From Notospermus geniculatus (taxonomy: Eukaryota; Nemertea; Pilidiophora; Heteronemertea; Lineidae): a DNA stretch of 64,000 nucleotides. The translations under genes were made by a program, and so were the position numbers. Where the stretch lies: the NCBI GenBank assembly GCA_002633025.1, contig NMRB01000437.1, positions 262,913-326,912 of the forward strand. Direction: 5' to 3'. Position 1 is the first letter of the stretch, and every line of letters starts with the position of its first letter. Below, in pieces: positions 36,719-48,154 of the stretch. Under the pieces are notes generated by a model. That model saw only the letters and a list, made by a program, of their open reading frames with translations, was not told the origin of the DNA and ran no database searches.

Positions 36719-38076
36719 TTATTTCAGTCTTTCACAAATGTTCACAAACAACTCTTTCAAATCATTCCTGTACTTCTGACCTCCTCCCAGGCAATACATG
36801 TAAAAGTTCAGGCAATAATTTAACAAATGCAGTGTGTAAAGGCTACCAATGATTACATTGTAGAGCATCAGGCTGCACGTCACAACAAAATTGTCGAAAA
36901 GTTCCGCGACTTGTGGAAATTGGAGGCTCATCATGAACAGTCTATAAGGCATCGATGTAAACAAATAAGCTGCACAGACGGCCAGGAGCATTTTCGTCAG
37001 ATATGCCGTGTTCTTTCCCGTTTTCGAGGCGCCTTGGTCACTGCTTAAAGTAGCTCGTGCTTGTGAGGCACGTTTCACTTCGACAATGATAATGATATTG
37101 CAAGAAATGATGATGGCAAACGGAAGGAGGGTCCCAGAGGCCAATTGAAATCCAGATACAGCCAAGGTCGCTGTCGGGTTGTCAGGGATGAAAAGGACGA
37201 CATTTTCGGTACCTATAAAGATAATGTGATAACGGGTAAACAGAAGAACTGACGGGACGGGTGAAATCTAAAACCTCAACAGAAAATAGTCAGAGAAAAG
37301 ACGTGTTGTATTAGTGCGTGAAATATGTCTCTGTTTCCCGACGATCAATTTTTTCCCCATTTCGTCAAGGAACTGTTTGCCATTGGACAAGGGACATTTC
37401 ACCTACCCGTGTTTGGATCGTTGACATAATGATACGCCAACGCAAAGGTGAAGTTGATCGTAATAAGTATCACTGTTCCTGTGAGTACAACCACCTTAGC
37501 TTTGCTCGTTGAGCAGTATCGTGGTGCTGCTAAAGGGAAGCGGACAGCAATAGCTCGGTCGACCGACATGGCAGTTAGGTAGTATCCAGATAGGACACCG
37601 CATGCAGAGAAGATGACGTACAGGGAACTGTAATGTAAATGCAAACGTGCATACATGTTGACCATGTCGTACAGACTATAGACACATAAGCAAAGAGAAA
37701 TGGATTTGAACAGATGTGAAAATTCTGCCGTTGCAAATGTTTTCAACACCACAATGCCTTTGATAGCTTACATGATCTGGATATCCCTCGACTCCCGCAC
37801 AACCGAATTATAAAACAAAGGGACGAGGATGGTGGTCACAATCAATAGTACATTATCGACAACCGCCATTGCTGTCATGTAGATGGACGGCGAAAGGTTT
37901 CGGTTGTTGGCCTTGTTAGCGATTAGTACGATCAGTATGTTGCCTGGTATGCCAAGGAATATATTCGGAAAGTAGCAATAAGCACTAATGGTTTCATATA
38001 TTTCTTTCAGAAAATCGGGATCGCCGTATTTGCAGGTTACATCCGGCGAAAATTCCGTAAATGTCATTTTTCTCAT
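36719..38076 (-). CDS. Class A (rhodopsin-like) GPCR, gene E, 3 exons
   Basis: Exons 38076-37772, 37627-37407 and 37212-36719 (TAA) join in phases 2 and 1 to give 339 aa; the introns are short (144 and 194 bp). Topology matches gene D: TM1 31-53 with G45-N46, TM2 65-89, D125-R126-A127 after TM3, N311-F-Y-M-Y315 in TM7, and a basic/acidic helix 8. The start MRKMTF is chosen by alignment with D; an upstream ATG at 38181 exists. By eye the first exon is about 63% identical to D (37 of 101 residues differ) and the second about 75%. The third differs at only about 7 of 163 residues, apart from three missing C-terminal residues. The gene lies 2.4 kb upstream of D in tandem. No disabling change is seen; ligand unknown. 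Confidence 0.88.
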
Positions 38077-39921
38077 CTCGTCTTTTGCTCGTACACGACG
38101 GGCCTTATGAGTATTCGTAATCTCCTGAGATGTCCTCCAGCTAACAGCAGTGTTTTGTTGCTGCGACAAGCTTTGTCTCAATCAGCGTTGTCATGCTTGT
38201 GGAATATCAAAGTACGATTCTGAACTTATACTTCAAAACTCGCTGCCTGTTACCAAACCATCAGCAATATACAATGTAGATCACATATCACCAAAATGTC
38301 GTGTTACTCAAAGCGACTTTTTCTGAGAACTCGAAGATCAAATTGAAAAGTATACAATTTCCACGATTTCAATTCACGGCAGATGAATATAATCAAACCC
38401 ATACATTTTCTATCCCTGCATAAGCTGCACGTGGTTACTCCAACATTTTAAGGTCATGTACAAAGTTGAGCCATAAGTCAAAGCACAAGAAAGAGGAACC
38501 AATAAGCTCTGCTGGTATCCCTTTCTTGAATAAAAAGTAAATTTAGTAATTGACCTTCAAGGAGCAGCCAGCCGCGCTTATCGCCAAAAGATGGCAGCAA
38601 TATTCCAGCGGACCAACAAAACAAAAAATTCTGATTGGTGCTCAGTCAACCATGAATGGGTCCACTAGACAATGAATTGGGCCGTAGGGACTCCTATTGG
38701 TCAACTGACTGACACTTCCTATTCAAACCGTGCGTTCGAACAAGTCGGTGAATTGCCCTGGGTCCATATTCAATACTTCAGTCAAAGTGCGATACTTATC
38801 TTTTGTGTTGAACAAAGGTAAGGGTACAACTTAGACATCGGTAGTTAACTATTAATATGGGCCCTGCAGCACGAACACCCACTGCACATGTACACTCTTG
38901 TAGGAAAGTAAAGGACGCCAGGTTTTCCTAAAAATTTCAAAAACTGTTAGAGCAACAGCAATGGTATTCGCATCCAATCTATAGAGCTTGTGCAGATGAC
39001 GTCATCACGGAAAAATCCGCCATCTTGACGGTCAAATTTGACGTCATCCGACGTCGGCGACCCACGTGGTGCACTTTGTCGTCAACGCTTCAACCATGAC
39101 GCGACCTACACGTGGCGCACTTTGTCGGGGACGTCAGCACGGTGGACTACAGGTCAAAAGTGACGTCATAATGAGTCGCTGCACAAGCTCAATAGGAACA
39201 AGTCGGGCATAGAACCATTGTCTTTTGCCAAAATTTAATTTTAATGAATTAATAGAAAAATGGCGAGTTATAAAATTTCTTTTTTTGCAATTTTTGAAAC
39301 GTCTTTCAATTTGAAATTTTCATTCTTCATTATATTCAACTTGCCTGACAGACCAACATCTGCAAATTGTCCACTTTAAAGCCACGTACTCCATGAGCTA
39401 GAGGCCAAAAATTCACTTATTGGCACCATCTGGAGGGACAAATGAACATCTCATTTTCTGGAAAGTACTATACCCCTAGTGTCAGAAAAAACTTTCAGCC
39501 AAGTCAGCAATTTGAGCTTTGTGGTAGAAAATGGCCTGTGAATATGGGTATGCCTGCCGAATAACTTTGAGGCTTAAGTACATGTACTATGGTAGGTCTA
39601 TAGATTCCAATTACTTTTATCCACCGGGTTGTTGGGGATAAAGAAATGACTTCGAACATCGTATCGAATGGAATGTGCATTAGGTTTCTATCACAGCGGT
39701 GTTACCCTTGGAGGACAAGGGTTTATCACAGACACTACGGTTTATCACACTGGAGTGGTTGAGTCTTAGGTCTTAGCTTTAGACACCCAGGAGCTATAAT
39801 TCATCAAACGTGATATCATCATGTTTCATGTTACTTTCCGAGAGACAAACAACACAATGGCACTTGTCATATCATCGGGTTTGCTGGTTGATTCACCATC
39901 TGCTGTTTTCTCTGATTGCAG
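38077..39921. mobile_element. Intergenic; contains a ~215-bp palindromic MITE at 38978-39192
   Basis: 'gagcttgtgcagatgacgtc' at 38982 pairs with 'cagcgactcattatgacgtc' read on the other strand from 39190 (..gctgcacaagctc). The interior repeats 'cacgtgg.gcactttgtcg' twice. Elsewhere I see no exon; the final bases up to 39921 are a pyrimidine-rich acceptor (ctctgattgcag) for the next gene. Confidence 0.6.
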
Positions 39922-42219
39922 ATTGATTACAAGAACATTCACTTATTAAGTGATGCAGAACTCAGTGCCTACATGCCAGCCGTAGGGGATCGACTAGCCG
40001 TGCGAAACTTTAAATTTGATGACGAAGATTATCATGCCGAGAGGAGGGTTGACCATGACTACCAAAAAAGAACTCTTTTTGCCAGACTAAGGGAAAAAAT
40101 GGAGCTTCAGTCTAAAAGAGTGGGTGTACGGATGATGTCAGTCATGACGAAACAAAGAAGCCGACAAGAATTATTGAACTTGGGTGGTTGCACGAGGGGA
40201 AGCAGGTACGCACCCGTATGGGCGGTGGCACACGAAAACTGTCTATTTCGAAAACTTCCGGTAGGAAGGAGCTTCTCGCTACAGCGAAGGATCTCTTCTT
40301 CCCTGGGAGGTATTTCGAAACATTGTTCTATTGATGATGTGTCGTGCAACATTCTTGATTTCAAGGAGACGAAACTACCTGAAGGAGTAACCATCGGTGA
40401 TGTATACGAGGAAGTCAAAATGGGTACAACGAAAATTTACTTGGCCACACATCTCAAACTAAAAGAAGCAGATGTAAATGAGGTAGATAATACGCCGTTC
40501 GATCTAGGTAGTCCAGACCATACCGTTGTGAAATTTTGTCCAGAAGTCCCGACTACCAGTTTTGGGAGGATGATGACACACTACCTTTCATTGGAAGCCA
40601 AGAGATTATCACGTCTTGTCCCATCCCAGGTGAAGATGGTGCCATAATTTCTGGACCTAAGCACTGGTAGACCTTCCACGGTGACCGCCTCGAAAGACGA
40701 GGCTACACCAAGGGCACCTCGCTTTAAGCCAAGCATAATAGCGATGGAACAATTTCCACTGACAGAGATACCGGTACGGTAGTTCACTCGAACGCCAGAG
40801 GTGCCTCCCGCAAGGCAAAGGAGTCTTCCTATAAAATTTGTAAGTAGCCTATCCGTTATCCATCACCAGGGCCTCGTACAATTGCTGCTGCCCAACCATC
40901 ACTAGGGCCTTGTACAACTGCTGCTGCCCAACCACCACCAGGGCCTTGTACAACTGCTGCTTCCCAACCATCACCAGGGCCTTGAACAGCTGCTTCTGCC
41001 CAACTATCACCGGGGCCTTGTACAACTGCTGCTGCCCAACCATCACCAGGGCCTTGTACAACTGCTGCTGCCCAGCCATCGCCTGGGCCTTGTACAACTG
41101 CTGCTGCCCAACCATCACCACGGCCTTGTACAACTGCTGCCACCCAACCATCACCAGGGACAGGGCCTGGTGAATCATCAATTGGATTTGAACTATCGCT
41201 GCATGAGGATGTCAACTACATGAATTTATCTCCAGTCAGGAGTAGCTCAACCTTCATAACATTGCATAGAATGACACTTACGGAGGAGATGGTCTCTCTC
41301 TTATTTCAAAAAACTCTGAAATTAGATGCTCCAATAAAATTTTCCGCTTTCATAGACGAGAGAGGAATGATAGCAGTGGGGTATCAAGAGCAATCTCCAA
41401 CGCAGAGGTCAGATAGTTTCACCTTACTGACTCTGCCTTCAAACGTCAGTGCCCCGTACTTCTTTTCGCGTAGGAATGACGTCATTTAAGATGCTCCTTG
41501 CTACGCGTGGTTTTGTTTACACTCACAAAATCATGTGATCAAATTCGACAAAGCTGATTGGTCCATCGATTTGGTTGCTTCTAAAATAGAAACTATTTCT
41601 GCCGGAACGACCGAACCGAAGCACAGCCATACGTGTAATCCGCCGCAAAAAAGTACAACACAAAATAATGAACAAATGTTTAAAAATCATGGTGTGTTTG
41701 GTTTTTTTGGTACACTTCTAAACTTGACAGTAAGATTGTGATTTTATTAGGGTGGAAAACTGGCTGTAGATCAGTTTTTGTTCATTCTGCTCATCCCGAT
41801 CAGAAGTGATGAGGGCGTTTGAAGCCAGTGGTACAAGTGGAGCAAACCGAAAACGCGGAACGCCGTACCACTGGGCTAGCGAGTTTGTATCAAGAGATGC
41901 CTACACTGGGTTTTCGGAAGAACTCTTCCTCCGTGCATCGGAGGGAGAGGAGGGTAGAGTGCCAGTCATCGTGGCGAAATGGCATGACGAGGAGTGGAAG
42001 GCGGTCAGGAGGATTCTGGAGAAAGGTTACGAAGACCATGCCTTCGTTTCCCTGTTATTAGCAGAAGAGTTCACAGTCGCCCTTGTACTAGGTGAAGAGG
42101 CGGTCTCTCCTGACTGCCTCTTCCAGTCTTTTGTGTCGTACCTGAGCCAAGTAGACCGCGAGGTTTTCCAACACTCAATAGCGGGGACCCTAGATAAAGA
42201 GGGCCAGGAATTTGTTTGA
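39922..42219 (+). CDS. Partial gene: SAM-like N-terminal exon plus HECT-like exons
   Basis: An exon starts after a good acceptor at 39920-39921 and reads DYKNIHLLSDAELSAYMPAV, then GDRLAVRNF, a SAM-like segment, and stays open to 40647. A second open block begins within a coding tandem repeat (40860-41169), continues in frame through FITLHRMTLTEEMV and LKLDAPIKFSAFIDERGMIAVG, and stops at 41487. After an acceptor at 41802-41803 a third exon reads VMRAFEASG ... EELFLRASEGEE ... WKAVRRILEKGYEDHAF ... ALVLGEEAVSPDCLFQSFVS and stops at 42217. The order 'basic R...F.....P+.+.F..E.G.d.GG..R.F', then an HG-like region and an SF..YLS region, resembles the HECT N-lobe of invertebrate G2E3-like proteins. 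No C-lobe with the catalytic cysteine is found. An in-frame TGA (40983-40985) and one unresolved exon join (phase mismatch at 41804) suggest decay or missing exons. Family assignment is inference. Confidence 0.45.
40860..41169 (+). repeat. 36-bp coding minisatellite, 8 units plus a partial
   Basis: Units start at 40860, 40896, 40932, 40968, 41004, 41040, 41076 and 41112, with a partial at 41148. In the gene's frame each encodes PSPGPCTTAAAQ or a near variant, and the array runs in frame into the downstream exon. The unit at 40968 has TGA where the others have TGT (Cys) or CGT (Arg). The glycine-rich ORFs on the opposite strand are by-products of the array. Confidence 0.9.
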
Positions 42220-42428
42220 GGAACTTTTAGCCCGATTTGGGTACACTTCGGTACCTTCCGAGAATATTAACTTTTTTAAGGTATAGGTATTTTGAAATTG
42301 AAACTTCCGAACTGTGAGGCAATAAAAGAAATATATCTGCAGAAGAAAGTTTCTGCAAGAAAATTCATCAAATTAGCCTACTCAAGTCGGCACCAACAAA
42401 CAAGGTCGAAAGAGAATCCTTCATGCTC

Positions 42429-42951
42429 ACTGTGACCTACCAAAAGAGGGTAATTTATATTACCCTCGTAAAATGGCGGCTCTCCAGTCTGTCGATTCGG
42501 TAAGTTTATCTGCTCTTATTCCTTCCCTATTCGATTTTAGCAGTCCCCCTATGGATGTGCTTGTAGATAAAACTGTCAGGAACACGCCAGTGTATGTGAC
42601 GAACCCCTGTAAGTGCTAGTATTCGAGTAATTTGGCCGTGAAATTGCCGACTTTGACGAGGGTAATATAATCGGGAGATTTGAAGCATACGAGGGTAATA
42701 CTGAATTTACATAACCCTCGTCCAATCGCCAAATTTCAGCGTCTAATTTCGGGAAAGATCGGGATTTCAGCATGTTATGCTATAGATGACTTGAAAGAGT
42801 AACATTTTCTCCACCTACCTGCAAAAAGCCAGCTTCGTAGCTACATCTTGTAAGGAACAGGAGCCAAAAATCCGACTGAATCGATAGACTGGAGAGCCGC
42901 CATTTTACGAGGGTAATATAAATTACCCTCTTTTGGTAGGTCACAGTGATG
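42429..42951. mobile_element. MITE with ~70-bp TIRs
   Basis: 'actgtgacctaccaaaagag' with 'ggtaatttatattaccctcg' and 'taaaatggcggctctccagt' is repeated inverted at 42880-42951. The flanks catgctc and gatgctc give a 6-7-bp near-identical duplication. It starts about 210 bp after the last HECT-like exon. Additional 'gagggtaatat' motifs lie inside. Confidence 0.75.
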
Positions 42952-43934
42952 CTCCTCACACGGTTGATAGGTGCTCTCGACGAAGAATCACTGAAAGGTC
43001 TACTGAGATTGACCACACACAACTGTTTCAGTAATACATTGAGAATGACTGGTGCTGCCATCTGCGGTCAGAGTTATGACTCAGCGTGCTGCCACCTGCA
43101 GGCGGGAAAATGAGTCATTTTTCTCATTCTCATTCTCATTCTCATTCGGAACGTCCTGAGGCGAACTGCATATCTATCCACTGGGCGGCGCATTTCACCT
43201 CGGACAAAAGTCCAGGGCAGCCACGTTGTTATCAACAAACCCACGTGACCGAGCGTGGGACTATTTTCGGCGAATTTTGGCCTGCTGTGATATCCAACCT
43301 TATTTTCTGGATAAGTTGAGGCATAGGCTTATTATATATAAACTTACCGATATCTCACCCAATCTGCCAATTATTGATCAATAACGCAACGTTTTTATGT
43401 GACCTATTTCGTTCATGGGCAGGGTGTGATGAGGCGACCGCATCCAAACCCACAGAAACTGAACGCAATCACTGCGCATTCAAGATGGCTGCCTTGGAAT
43501 TGTGTCTGAGGGGAAATGCGAGTGTCTACGGAAATTGCCGAGCAGTTGCCTTCGGAAGTTCCGAATGTATCATTCTGTGTAGCGAAACTTTTCATCATTC
43601 TGTGTAGCGAGGGTTCTGCCCCTGCTACTCTTCATGTGGTTTGCATGAGATGAAGAGGAGCAAGTTACACGTAAATCCCACTGTTGGAGGAAAAATGTAG
43701 CCTACTCTCCACTCCTAACACTCCAGGATTTGGTCAGAAATCTGAATGTTTCTCTCTCTTTCTCTTCAGAATGCACATCAACTTCACTGTAGCGATAGAC
43801 TTTTATTAATTCACTGCCTCGAATGGTAATCGATCCGTTCTCACTGACGACACTCAACTATAGTAGTCCGTACCAACCTAACCAATATGAGGGATCATAC
43901 GGGAATACGACTCGTAAGTACCTTTATCAATAGA
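42952..43934. other. Intergenic, no gene recognised
   Basis: The only structured sequence is a (TTCTCA)n-like hexamer run at about 43120-43148 ('tctcattctcattctcattc'). The ORFs here have no recognisable features. Confidence 0.4.
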
Positions 43935-44338
43935 CAGGATTAGCACCTTTCCGACTTCGACTCCGACTACAACTACGAGAACGAATTGCAGTCCGCTGTC
44001 GTCATCCTAGATAAAAAACGATTTGATAGACGTTTGCAAATCGTAAAATGCCATAACTTTGTGGCAGAATAATTTTGACTCGTAATCGGAAGTGCACCTA
44101 AAACGCAAATATTATAGTCGTATTTCAAGTCGTAACGACTGGGATTACGAGTTCAATATTCATAATTTATCCGTATTTCCGATTTATAAGGCCAAATTTT
44201 TCTGCCTTCAATTTATGGTGTTTGATGAATTGAAAACGTCTACCAACTCGTTTTAATCAAGGATGTCCACAGCGGACTGCAATTCGTTCTCGTAGTTCAA
44301 GTCGGAGTCGGAGTCGGAAAGGTGCTAATCCTGTCTAA
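43935..44338. mobile_element. MITE with ~65-bp TIRs
   Basis: 'agacaggattagcacctttc' and 'gagaacgaattgcagtccgc' on the left pair with 'gcggactgcaattcgttctc' and 'gaaaggtgctaatcctgtct' on the right. The hexamer tatcaa occurs just outside each end, offset by one base, a possible target duplication. The interior has further 'cgactccgact'-type repeats. Confidence 0.75.
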
Positions 44339-44394
44339 TATCAAGCACCCCCCCCCCCGAGCCCGTCCTGAAATTTCAGGGTTAGTATGTTCTT

Positions 44395-44736
44395 TCACTA
44401 CGAATCTGAGCTCCCGGATGTGGCAAGGTTCACCCTTGGACCCTGTCCAAGAGTTTGTGATAGCGAGGGAGCACTATTCCAACCAATTTAGTAGTAACTG
44501 CCATGTTTTTAAAATATTTCAGGGTGACGCCATGAAATGTGTGAGTCTACTGGCCTGCATGGTCAGCGATGGAGAGTTCAGCACAGACTTCCAGTAAAAG
44601 AGTAGGCGATTGCCGAGATGAAGGAATCATAGATTTGCAGCAAAAACGGCAGCGAGTAAGCTTTATTCAGTTGTACGACAAGGATCCACAGCTGAATCCC
44701 CCAAGGGACTGGAACTCATGGTTACAACTTGTTTGA
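44395..44736 (+). other. Two overlapping short ORFs, unidentified
   Basis: One frame reads SRMWQGSPLDPVQEFVIARE and ends at 44597 (STDFQ). The next frame has an ATG at 44569 and reads 55 codons, including RDEGIIDLQQKRQRVSFIQL and DPQLNPPRDWNSWLQLV, to a stop at 44736. The composition looks protein-like across the change of frame, as if a single gene had a one-base indel, but I recognise no family. Confidence 0.25.
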
Positions 44737-45136
44737 GCTGCTGAAATTCGGAACTATCATGGTCCTGTTTAGAGAATTGCTGCTACAACTACAGATGGTG
44801 AGGTGCCACAAATAGCTTATGCTCCAATCACACTGAGCTGGTTCAGGATGTGGGAAAAGGAGGGCTGACGAATCAATGTTTTCTCCACCAAGTGAACATC
44901 TATTTATATTCTCCATATAACAACATTGAGCCATGAAATATGAGTACCGTAGATTCTAACATTTACAACTTTTACACTATGCATGAAAAGTGTCACCAAA
45001 ATCCGCTTTTTGCTGTGCGGATCATTTCCCCCTCCTTAACTGCTCATATATTCTTGTGCAGACAAGCATTACCATCAATATGGTAAGTTTGAATAAAACT
45101 GGCCCATAAATAAAGCTTCCTTAGAGCAAAATAACT

Positions 45137-45834
45137 ATTCTTAGAAAGAATGAAACAAAAGATCTCGGTGTGATCATGAAGGACAATCTGAGTGCGGATT
45201 CTCGTGTAGCTGAAATAACATCAAGAGCTACCAGGATCAGCTTTACCATCAAGAGGGTATTTCAACATCTAAATTGGCGTACGGGTGTACAGTTTTATAA
45301 AGCAATGATTCGACCAATCTTGGAGTACGCATCTTGTGTATGGGCACCGCTGCACAAACGTGACAAGGATGCCATTGAAAATGTTCAGAGGCGCTTCACG
45401 AAACTTATAGTTGGAATGAGAGACTTGACCTATGCAGAAAGGCTCAGGACACGACACCTATTCAGCATGAGTCATACTGTAGGCGCCTTAGAGGCGACCT
45501 CATTGAGATGTTCAAGGTCACTCATTATACAGACATGGCCCAGCACCTTCTGACTAGGAATCACCCAGGAACAAGAGGCCATAACTATAAAGTTACCATC
45601 GACAGATCAAGGACAGCGATCAGGAAAAACCAATTCTTCAATAGGGTAGCTACGGCTTGGAATAATCTTCCTACTCACCTTGTAAACGCAAAGAATGGCG
45701 AGTCTTTCAAAAGAGGCTTAGATCATCACGTTTCACAGTATAGTCTCTTTGCACGCCAAATGCCGCAGCTACCAGTGCGGCACTCAAGTTTGGCAAATGA
45801 CATCCTTCTCTCTTTCAGTTTCTCCTCTATTTGA
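45137..45834 (+). pseudogene. 5'-truncated non-LTR retrotransposon, reverse transcriptase C-terminal part
   Basis: From 45137 the frame reads ERNETKDLGVIMKDNLS, then YKAMIRPILEYASCVWAP and DAIENVQRRFTKLI. These are the thumb and post-RT region of CR1/L2/RTE-type elements, where 'LGV..D..L....H....I', 'RP.LEY...VW.P' and 'LE.VQR+.TR.I' are characteristic. Near 45480 a frameshift moves the sequence to RRLRGDLIEMFKVTHY, NHPGTRGHNYKVTIDRSRTA and FFNRVATAWNNLP, which stops at 45832. The 5' part with the catalytic YADD box is absent. This is a typical 5'-truncated dead copy. Confidence 0.8.
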
Positions 45835-45923
45835 TTATAGGTACTTGGGAAACTTGTATATTGTGAAAACGTTTTTCCATATCATACAAACAAAATTTCA
45901 TTCCTTAATCTTCCAGAATTGCT

Positions 45924-46754
45924 ATGGCAGCCTACAAGGAGCCTATAGTTGACACAGATTTAGATTACGATGAGACGGGTACTTCTTCAGAGTGTAGTGG
46001 AACAACCCAAGTTGAAACAGAATCAGATCTAGATGTAGGGGCCGAATCTGAGGTGAACGCGGATGATGACGACGACACTAGAATTGTGATTTTGGGTGAT
46101 ATGCAGATAACTGTGTCCAACTTACATCCTGATGACGCAATAGAAGGGGTAGTTAACATGATACCAGTCGGAAATTCAATAGGCTCTATCTGTCCCATCT
46201 GTCCGGTGGCGCATTGCCGCCTGAAGCGACACATCTTGAGGAAGCATCTACCATGGTTTGTTATTGGACACACCGCGTGTTGGAATTGTCGCATACAGTG
46301 TGGATCAACCTATTTACTGCACAAGTATCATGCACATACGAACACAGGAGACGAGGTGTTATGTATGTGGCGAGATAAGCTTCATATGATGCTTCAACTG
46401 GTGGCTCTCTGTCTGGGGGTCACAAATTTAAATGAACTATTGCAGATGGTGATTGTAAACAACTGGTTTCCCAGCTCATCAGCGGAAAACGCTGAATACA
46501 ACTCCCCATTTCTTCCCGTTGAGCAAGACTGGATGAAAGCGTACGAGATTTTCTTCAGCCCAGACTACTTGCCGGACACCGTCTTTGAGCCATCGCCCCC
46601 AAACGGGATAATATGTCTGATCCACTGGAGGATCTTGCCTGATCTTTTGGCAAGAGTACCCCCCCCCCTACTGCTGGCAGCTCATAAGGGATCTCTAGAA
46701 CTTTACCTAGTTTTCCACCCAGTGCTACAAGGCGAGTCAATTTTTTTCACATGA
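45924..46754 (+). CDS. Zinc-finger protein exon, acidic N-terminus, family unknown
   Basis: The ATG at 45924 lies 8 bases after a strong acceptor (taatcttccag). The 276-codon frame has an acidic first ~60 residues (DLDYDETGTSSE, NADDDDDTR). Two compact fingers follow: C-P-I-C...H-ILRK-H (about 90-108) and C-W-N-C...H-KYHAH (about 119-138). A helical region around MWRDKLHMMLQLVALCLGV comes next, and then LIHWRILPDLLARV near 245. A 9-base poly-C run at 46662 makes the reading beyond it uncertain; the protein probably continues in a further exon. The finger/HLPW/ALCLGV/HWR order recalls the N-terminal part of some multi-copy marine-invertebrate proteins that continue into a TatD-type hydrolase. 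That memory is weak and no hydrolase domain is present in the window. Confidence 0.5.
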   Translation: MAAYKEPIVDTDLDYDETGTSSECSGTTQVETESDLDVGAESEVNADDDDDTRIVILGDMQITVSNLHPDDAIEGVVNMIPVGNSIGSICPICPVAHCRLKRHILRKHLPWFVIGHTACWNCRIQCGSTYLLHKYHAHTNTGDEVLCMWRDKLHMMLQLVALCLGVTNLNELLQMVIVNNWFPSSSAENAEYNSPFLPVEQDWMKAYEIFFSPDYLPDTVFEPSPPNGIICLIHWRILPDLLARVPPPLLLAAHKGSLELYLVFHPVLQGESIFFT

Positions 46755-48151
46755 AATGTCAAGTGTTAGACAAGTATTTGACATGAGGGTTTTCAGCCGT
46801 GTCAACTGCTTCATTTCAATATACTAATAATCATTCACTCCTATTTACAGTTAATGCACTCCCTCATAGTTGATGGCACCTGTTCACTCGTTCTTTGCAG
46901 TTATCCCTCAAGTGTAACAGTAGTTCACCAAACGTTTCTATTCTTTGTTACAGGTGAAGGTTGCAAATTTCCCGTCCCCTCGTTAGTTCAAAGTAACTAT
47001 TTATAACGGACCAATTCATCATCATGTGTATTCTGAACCTATTGTTCAAACCTACTTTCACGTCCTATTCTTTCAGGTATGAAAGGTTCTATGTCATTTA
47101 CGACATTCCTAAACAAACTGTACCAAATGGGTAATACGTCTCTACTACTGTCACCAGGACCTTAACTAGGTACGCCACAGCTATGTAACTGCGTGGGTAT
47201 CCTTTTTAAAATTATTTCCCTGGTGAGTAATCTTCCTGTGTAATATGCAGCAAAACATAGCATTGGACGCAGCTAAATTTGGAGTGTCAATGTTCGTCGA
47301 GCCTAGTTGTTATGATAAGATATGATGCTGTGCCGCACTTTGGTTACTTAATTGGTCTTCATTTTGACAACGTTACGTACTATATATGTCACCATCTTTC
47401 CTGTTGATGTTTCTTTTATCACGGTTAACCACATTGCGGGTTGTTTATTTGTTTATGTTATTGACACCACCACCCACCATACCCGCACATAATAGCAGCG
47501 GCTTACAGTCCGTATGGGCTACGTAGTCGAAAAAATGATGATGATGATGATGAAAATATCTTTTACATTTTTAGCAAAAATTTCTCTCATCAAATTCAAC
47601 CTTTCTCCCCAAACAATCATGTTGGAATTCAGTTCCAATCAAAGTAGACCAAGTTCAAGTATTGTTTTAATACACAATGGTGTACAATGATTTAACTCAA
47701 AAGGCAAATTCAGTCAAGCCCTGCATGCCATATACTTGTACAATAAAACAGTCAAACCTGACCAAACAAACACTCTTCACACATTTTGCCCACCACCATA
47801 CATATGCTAATTAGGCTTAATTGTGCCTGTTGGTGGCGGCAGTGAGCTGTGGGAGTGCGTGTTCCTGGTGAACAGCCTTCATGGCTGACTACACAACAAA
47901 TTGAAAATTGGTAATGGGTAATTAGGGTTTGGAATAAAACTTTAGTTTTCCATAAAGGGAGATTTACCTCATGTAAACTAATAGGCCTAGTTAAGTCATG
48001 TGACATGTGACGCTCCACCACCAAACCAGTTGCATGTCGCTCAGAAGGTGAGGCGCAATGAACTAAGATGACACCAGAAGAGGAAGAAATAGATTATTTC
48101 AGATTTCATAACAGACCGACAGCAATGAAAGCCATGATTGTGTGCACATCA
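46755..48151. other. Intergenic; short (ATG)n microsatellite
   Basis: 'atgatgatgatgatga' lies at 47535-47552, directly after 'gggctacgtagtcgaaaaa', which looks like the tail of a small retroelement. No exon of the preceding zinc-finger gene was identified, although several 'ttctttcag' and 'tgttacag' acceptors (46953, 47076) occur. Confidence 0.4.
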
Positions 48152-48154
48152 TAA

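Noticed and set aside
40849-41215. Glycine/alanine-rich ORFs of 110-119 codons on the minus strand
   Set aside because: They are reverse-strand readings of the 36-bp coding repeat; the plus frame joins a downstream protein-like exon.
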